Assembly (NCBI GenBank): GCA_002633005.1
Contig: NMRA01000057.1
Location: 1,041,393-1,105,392 of the forward strand
Direction: 5' to 3'
Length of the DNA stretch: 64,000 nt
From: Phoronis australis
Taxonomy: Eukaryota > Phoronida > Phoronidae
The notes under the pieces were generated by a model, which worked only from the letters and a program-made list of their open reading frames with translations, made no database searches and was not told the DNA's origin. Shown here piece by piece: positions 61,701 to 64,000 of the stretch. Numbering within the stretch: position 1 is the stretch's first letter; each line of letters begins with the position of its first letter. A program made the translations under genes and the position numbers.

Positions 61701-63361
61701 CTCTTTCAAAGATATTTTCTAATTTAACAGCCTATGAATGCCAAAGGGACCCTTGAACACCGATTTAAATCCAGTCATAACTTCAGATAAGACGAAAACA
61801 TGCACTTCACATCCAATAAACCCCTAGACCTGTCTGTCTGCTCTCTTAAAATGCTTCCAGTGGATCCCAGTACCTTAATCTGAAACAAAAATGAACTTAC
61901 CTTCAAGAAATTACAGCTAAATTACAGGCCAAACCATATACACAAGCACCGCAGTCACCACCTGAAAATCGAAATTAAAACAGCCTTCAGAGTTAACAGC
62001 TGACAGCTCAGTCAAGACTCAAAAGTCAGCATTCAGCAGTTCAATTATAAAATGACTCATAACAAGAGATAGCACATGACCCCATTTACAGGGGTCACAG
62101 TACCAGCAGGTTGTAGCTAGCGACACCTGGTGTTGTTGGGTAATAACAAGTGGTCCTTGCTGCAGGAGGGTGACATATGTACATGTAGGACACTAGAAAG
62201 ATATCCGAATTTGGCTAACTTCAGAAGATCATATAACCGAAGTAGATGATCAGATTCAAACGAACTTTTGGATGATATGCTTTATACACTGTTTTCAAAA
62301 CAGAGTTAAGGATGTTTTATAAATCCTTAATCCTTAATTAAAATTTTCAGATTGATCCACTTTTGCACGAGGGGCAATAAGAACATGACTTACCTATGAT
62401 ATTTATAAAAAATTAATAAGCCCAACATAAAACAACAACAAAAATAGCATCTTTGACAATTCATCTTGAACATTTGTAACAAAAACAATATTTGGCCGTG
62501 TTACAGACACAGTAGCTTTGCCATAACTAATTGTTTTTTGCTAGATTATATAGCTTGAGTGTGTTATTAGAATGTGCATGAGACAAAAGAACAATTTCAT
62601 GTAATGAACATGGGTATTTAACTATTTTACCAGTCAAATAAGGCATTAGGAACAGCTGAATGTGACCAATCGTTACTCAAAGGTAGGCGAGAAGGGTGCA
62701 TTTTCAGCAACAATTCAAATGACATTCACAAAGAAACAAGCACTTATAAGGAAGTGTCGGCTGGATAATTTGGGGGCAGGCGGAAAGTCGAGCATGGGTG
62801 TTTAAAAGCGTAAATTTGGAAATCTCAGGGGTGGGTGGTCAGTGAAGCATTGGTATTGACCAGGACGAGTACAATAAATAGTTTCCGTGCAATGAAACTC
62901 ACTTCAAAAGCAATTTATTCCATAACTTTTGAGTTACAGACCAAATGAGGCAATACAACATTCCCTCCTGCCACACGGTAGAGATTCATGGCTGCCTAGC
63001 ATCAAACCAGTCAAAATGGCCAACAGAGCTCTCAGAGCAGGATGAAGTAAGATGTTTCAATAAAGAATTACCGCGAATGATCACCCATATTAACCTGTGC
63101 AGCATGAAAGATTCCTTTCTTCCACACTGGTATATCCCAGGCTCACAACAAGAATGGCCATTGTTCTGGGAATTCATTTCACATCACAAGACTCGTGTTT
63201 ACTTTGACCAGCATTTGTTAGAAGAACTGATGAGAGTTCTGAAACAAAGGGCTGACACTTCTGGTTTAAGTACTGTGAGTGCATGACATGTACATGTAAG
63301 TCTGGGTTAGACGTAGATAGTGCCACCATCTCTACTTAGCAGTAGCCGTGATACTCCTTCC
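58702..63361. other. Non-coding stretch
   Basis: No coding exon supported. An acceptor-like ttgtctcttacttgttttgc followed by ag at about 60280-60310 on the plus strand precedes an open frame, but no neighbour exon or domain supports it. The donor-like sites at 61898 and 62390 on the minus strand also lack partners. Confidence 0.5.
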
Positions 63362-63626
63362 TTTAGGGCCTTCATACGCGGGAAGCTTTTAGAGGAATTA
63401 TGCCTCACACTGATTAAACCTCCTAAGTCAAGCTGTTTTAAGTACCGGCTTTTGCGCATGCAGGGGCAACTTAGGCGATGTCATATCCCCTGGCATGTGC
63501 CGTGTAAAAATGGGCAGTTGCCGATTTGGGCGCAACTGAATGAAAGACTGCTCGAACAAAAGTTTGATTACAGGAATATTTGCTCGAGTTGGAAGAAATA
63601 AAAGACATTGACGGCCTTCTAATGTG
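63362..63626 (+). repeat. QLNEGLLE repeat family, copy C
   Basis: The longest copy. It contains cgcgggaagcttttagagga, cctggcatgtgccgtgtaaa and the conserved end. One plus frame runs to 63601 and reads PIWAQLNERLLEQKFDYR near its end. No known protein family recognised. Confidence 0.65.
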
Positions 63627-63923
63627 AGACCAAGGTAACAGACTGTTTAGGTTTGCCAATATTTGATCATAAATTAATTACCATTCGTGTTTACGAATGA
63701 CAACGCGTCGTCCGTCTCCAGCTGCAAATTCAATTAACCTCCGACAGACGACACGACATCACATGCACTGAGCGGAGCTATCAGCCACAAGAATGGTGAA
63801 GCGACACTCAACTTAGTGAACTTTTGGAGAACGTGCGGAAGCAGGCAGACCGCCATGGTGCCTTAAGAGCCCAGTCTACTGGACACAACTTTTTGAAAAA
63901 AGGAACACTTTTTGTCATCAAGT

Positions 63924-63950
63924 GTGCCCAAAGGGCACAGGTTCAAACCT
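63924..63950 (+). other. B-box-like sequence with small palindrome
   Basis: gtgcccaaagggcac is a 6-bp-arm palindrome and is followed by ggttcaaacc, which matches a pol III B-box/T-loop. No A-box was found upstream, so it may be a truncated SINE or chance. Confidence 0.25.
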
Positions 63951-64000
63951 GGTCACGAATGTTCCTGCTTTCTGGTTATATTCCTATCCTCCATGAAGCA

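Overview
The window looks like nuclear DNA of an animal, most likely a marine invertebrate. The DNA is AT-rich and gene-poor, coding capacity is broken into many short exons bounded by GT-AG sites, and the non-coding part is packed with small palindromic repeats, tRNA-derived SINE fragments and microsatellites. Five single-base n gaps (15797, 24802, 43575, 44129, 48446), two of them flanked by nearly identical duplicated blocks, suggest a draft assembly of a highly heterozygous genome. A lancelet (amphioxus) would fit, but nothing here proves the species.

One protein-coding gene dominates the left half. It lies on the minus strand, starts at an ATG at 36065 and runs off the left edge of the window. 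I could chain 13 coding exons (36065 down to 725) with GT-AG borders and matching phase at all twelve junctions, giving an open frame of 894 codons that is still incomplete at its C-terminus. The N-terminus carries three DPF motifs, two NPLY motifs and a YxxL pair, all typical of clathrin-adaptor or phosphotyrosine-adaptor ligands. A long acidic, phosphosite-rich region follows, then a series of short exons, several of which keep frame if skipped. The last visible exon holds three copies of an (E/D)LPPxGTxxxLxAKFxSME repeat, two GEFENTPEVRxDxVRE repeats and one of two (A/G)S(V/L)KSRFE repeats. I do not recognise the family with certainty. An actin-cytoskeleton scaffold of EPLIN/LIM-protein type is my best guess, and a LIM domain beyond the left edge would decide it.

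The introns (0.3-8.6 kb) hold microsatellites, a decayed SINE, a 737-bp duplication across an assembly gap, several hairpins and copies of a dispersed AT-rich repeat with a TTGTCC-AAATTGGTGA core.

To the right of 36084 I see no complete gene. This 28-kb stretch probably includes the first, 5'-UTR intron and the promoter of the same gene: the start exon opens with a splice acceptor 19 nt before the ATG. It contains a frame-broken THAP-domain relic (about 48700-48965), a second gap-flanking duplication near 43.6-44.6 kb, a full-length 104-bp hairpin element at 58598-58701, and a repeat family with copies at 51.3, 51.9 and 63.4 kb. Possible non-coding exons at 53938-53977 and 54626-54678 are listed as low-confidence candidates.
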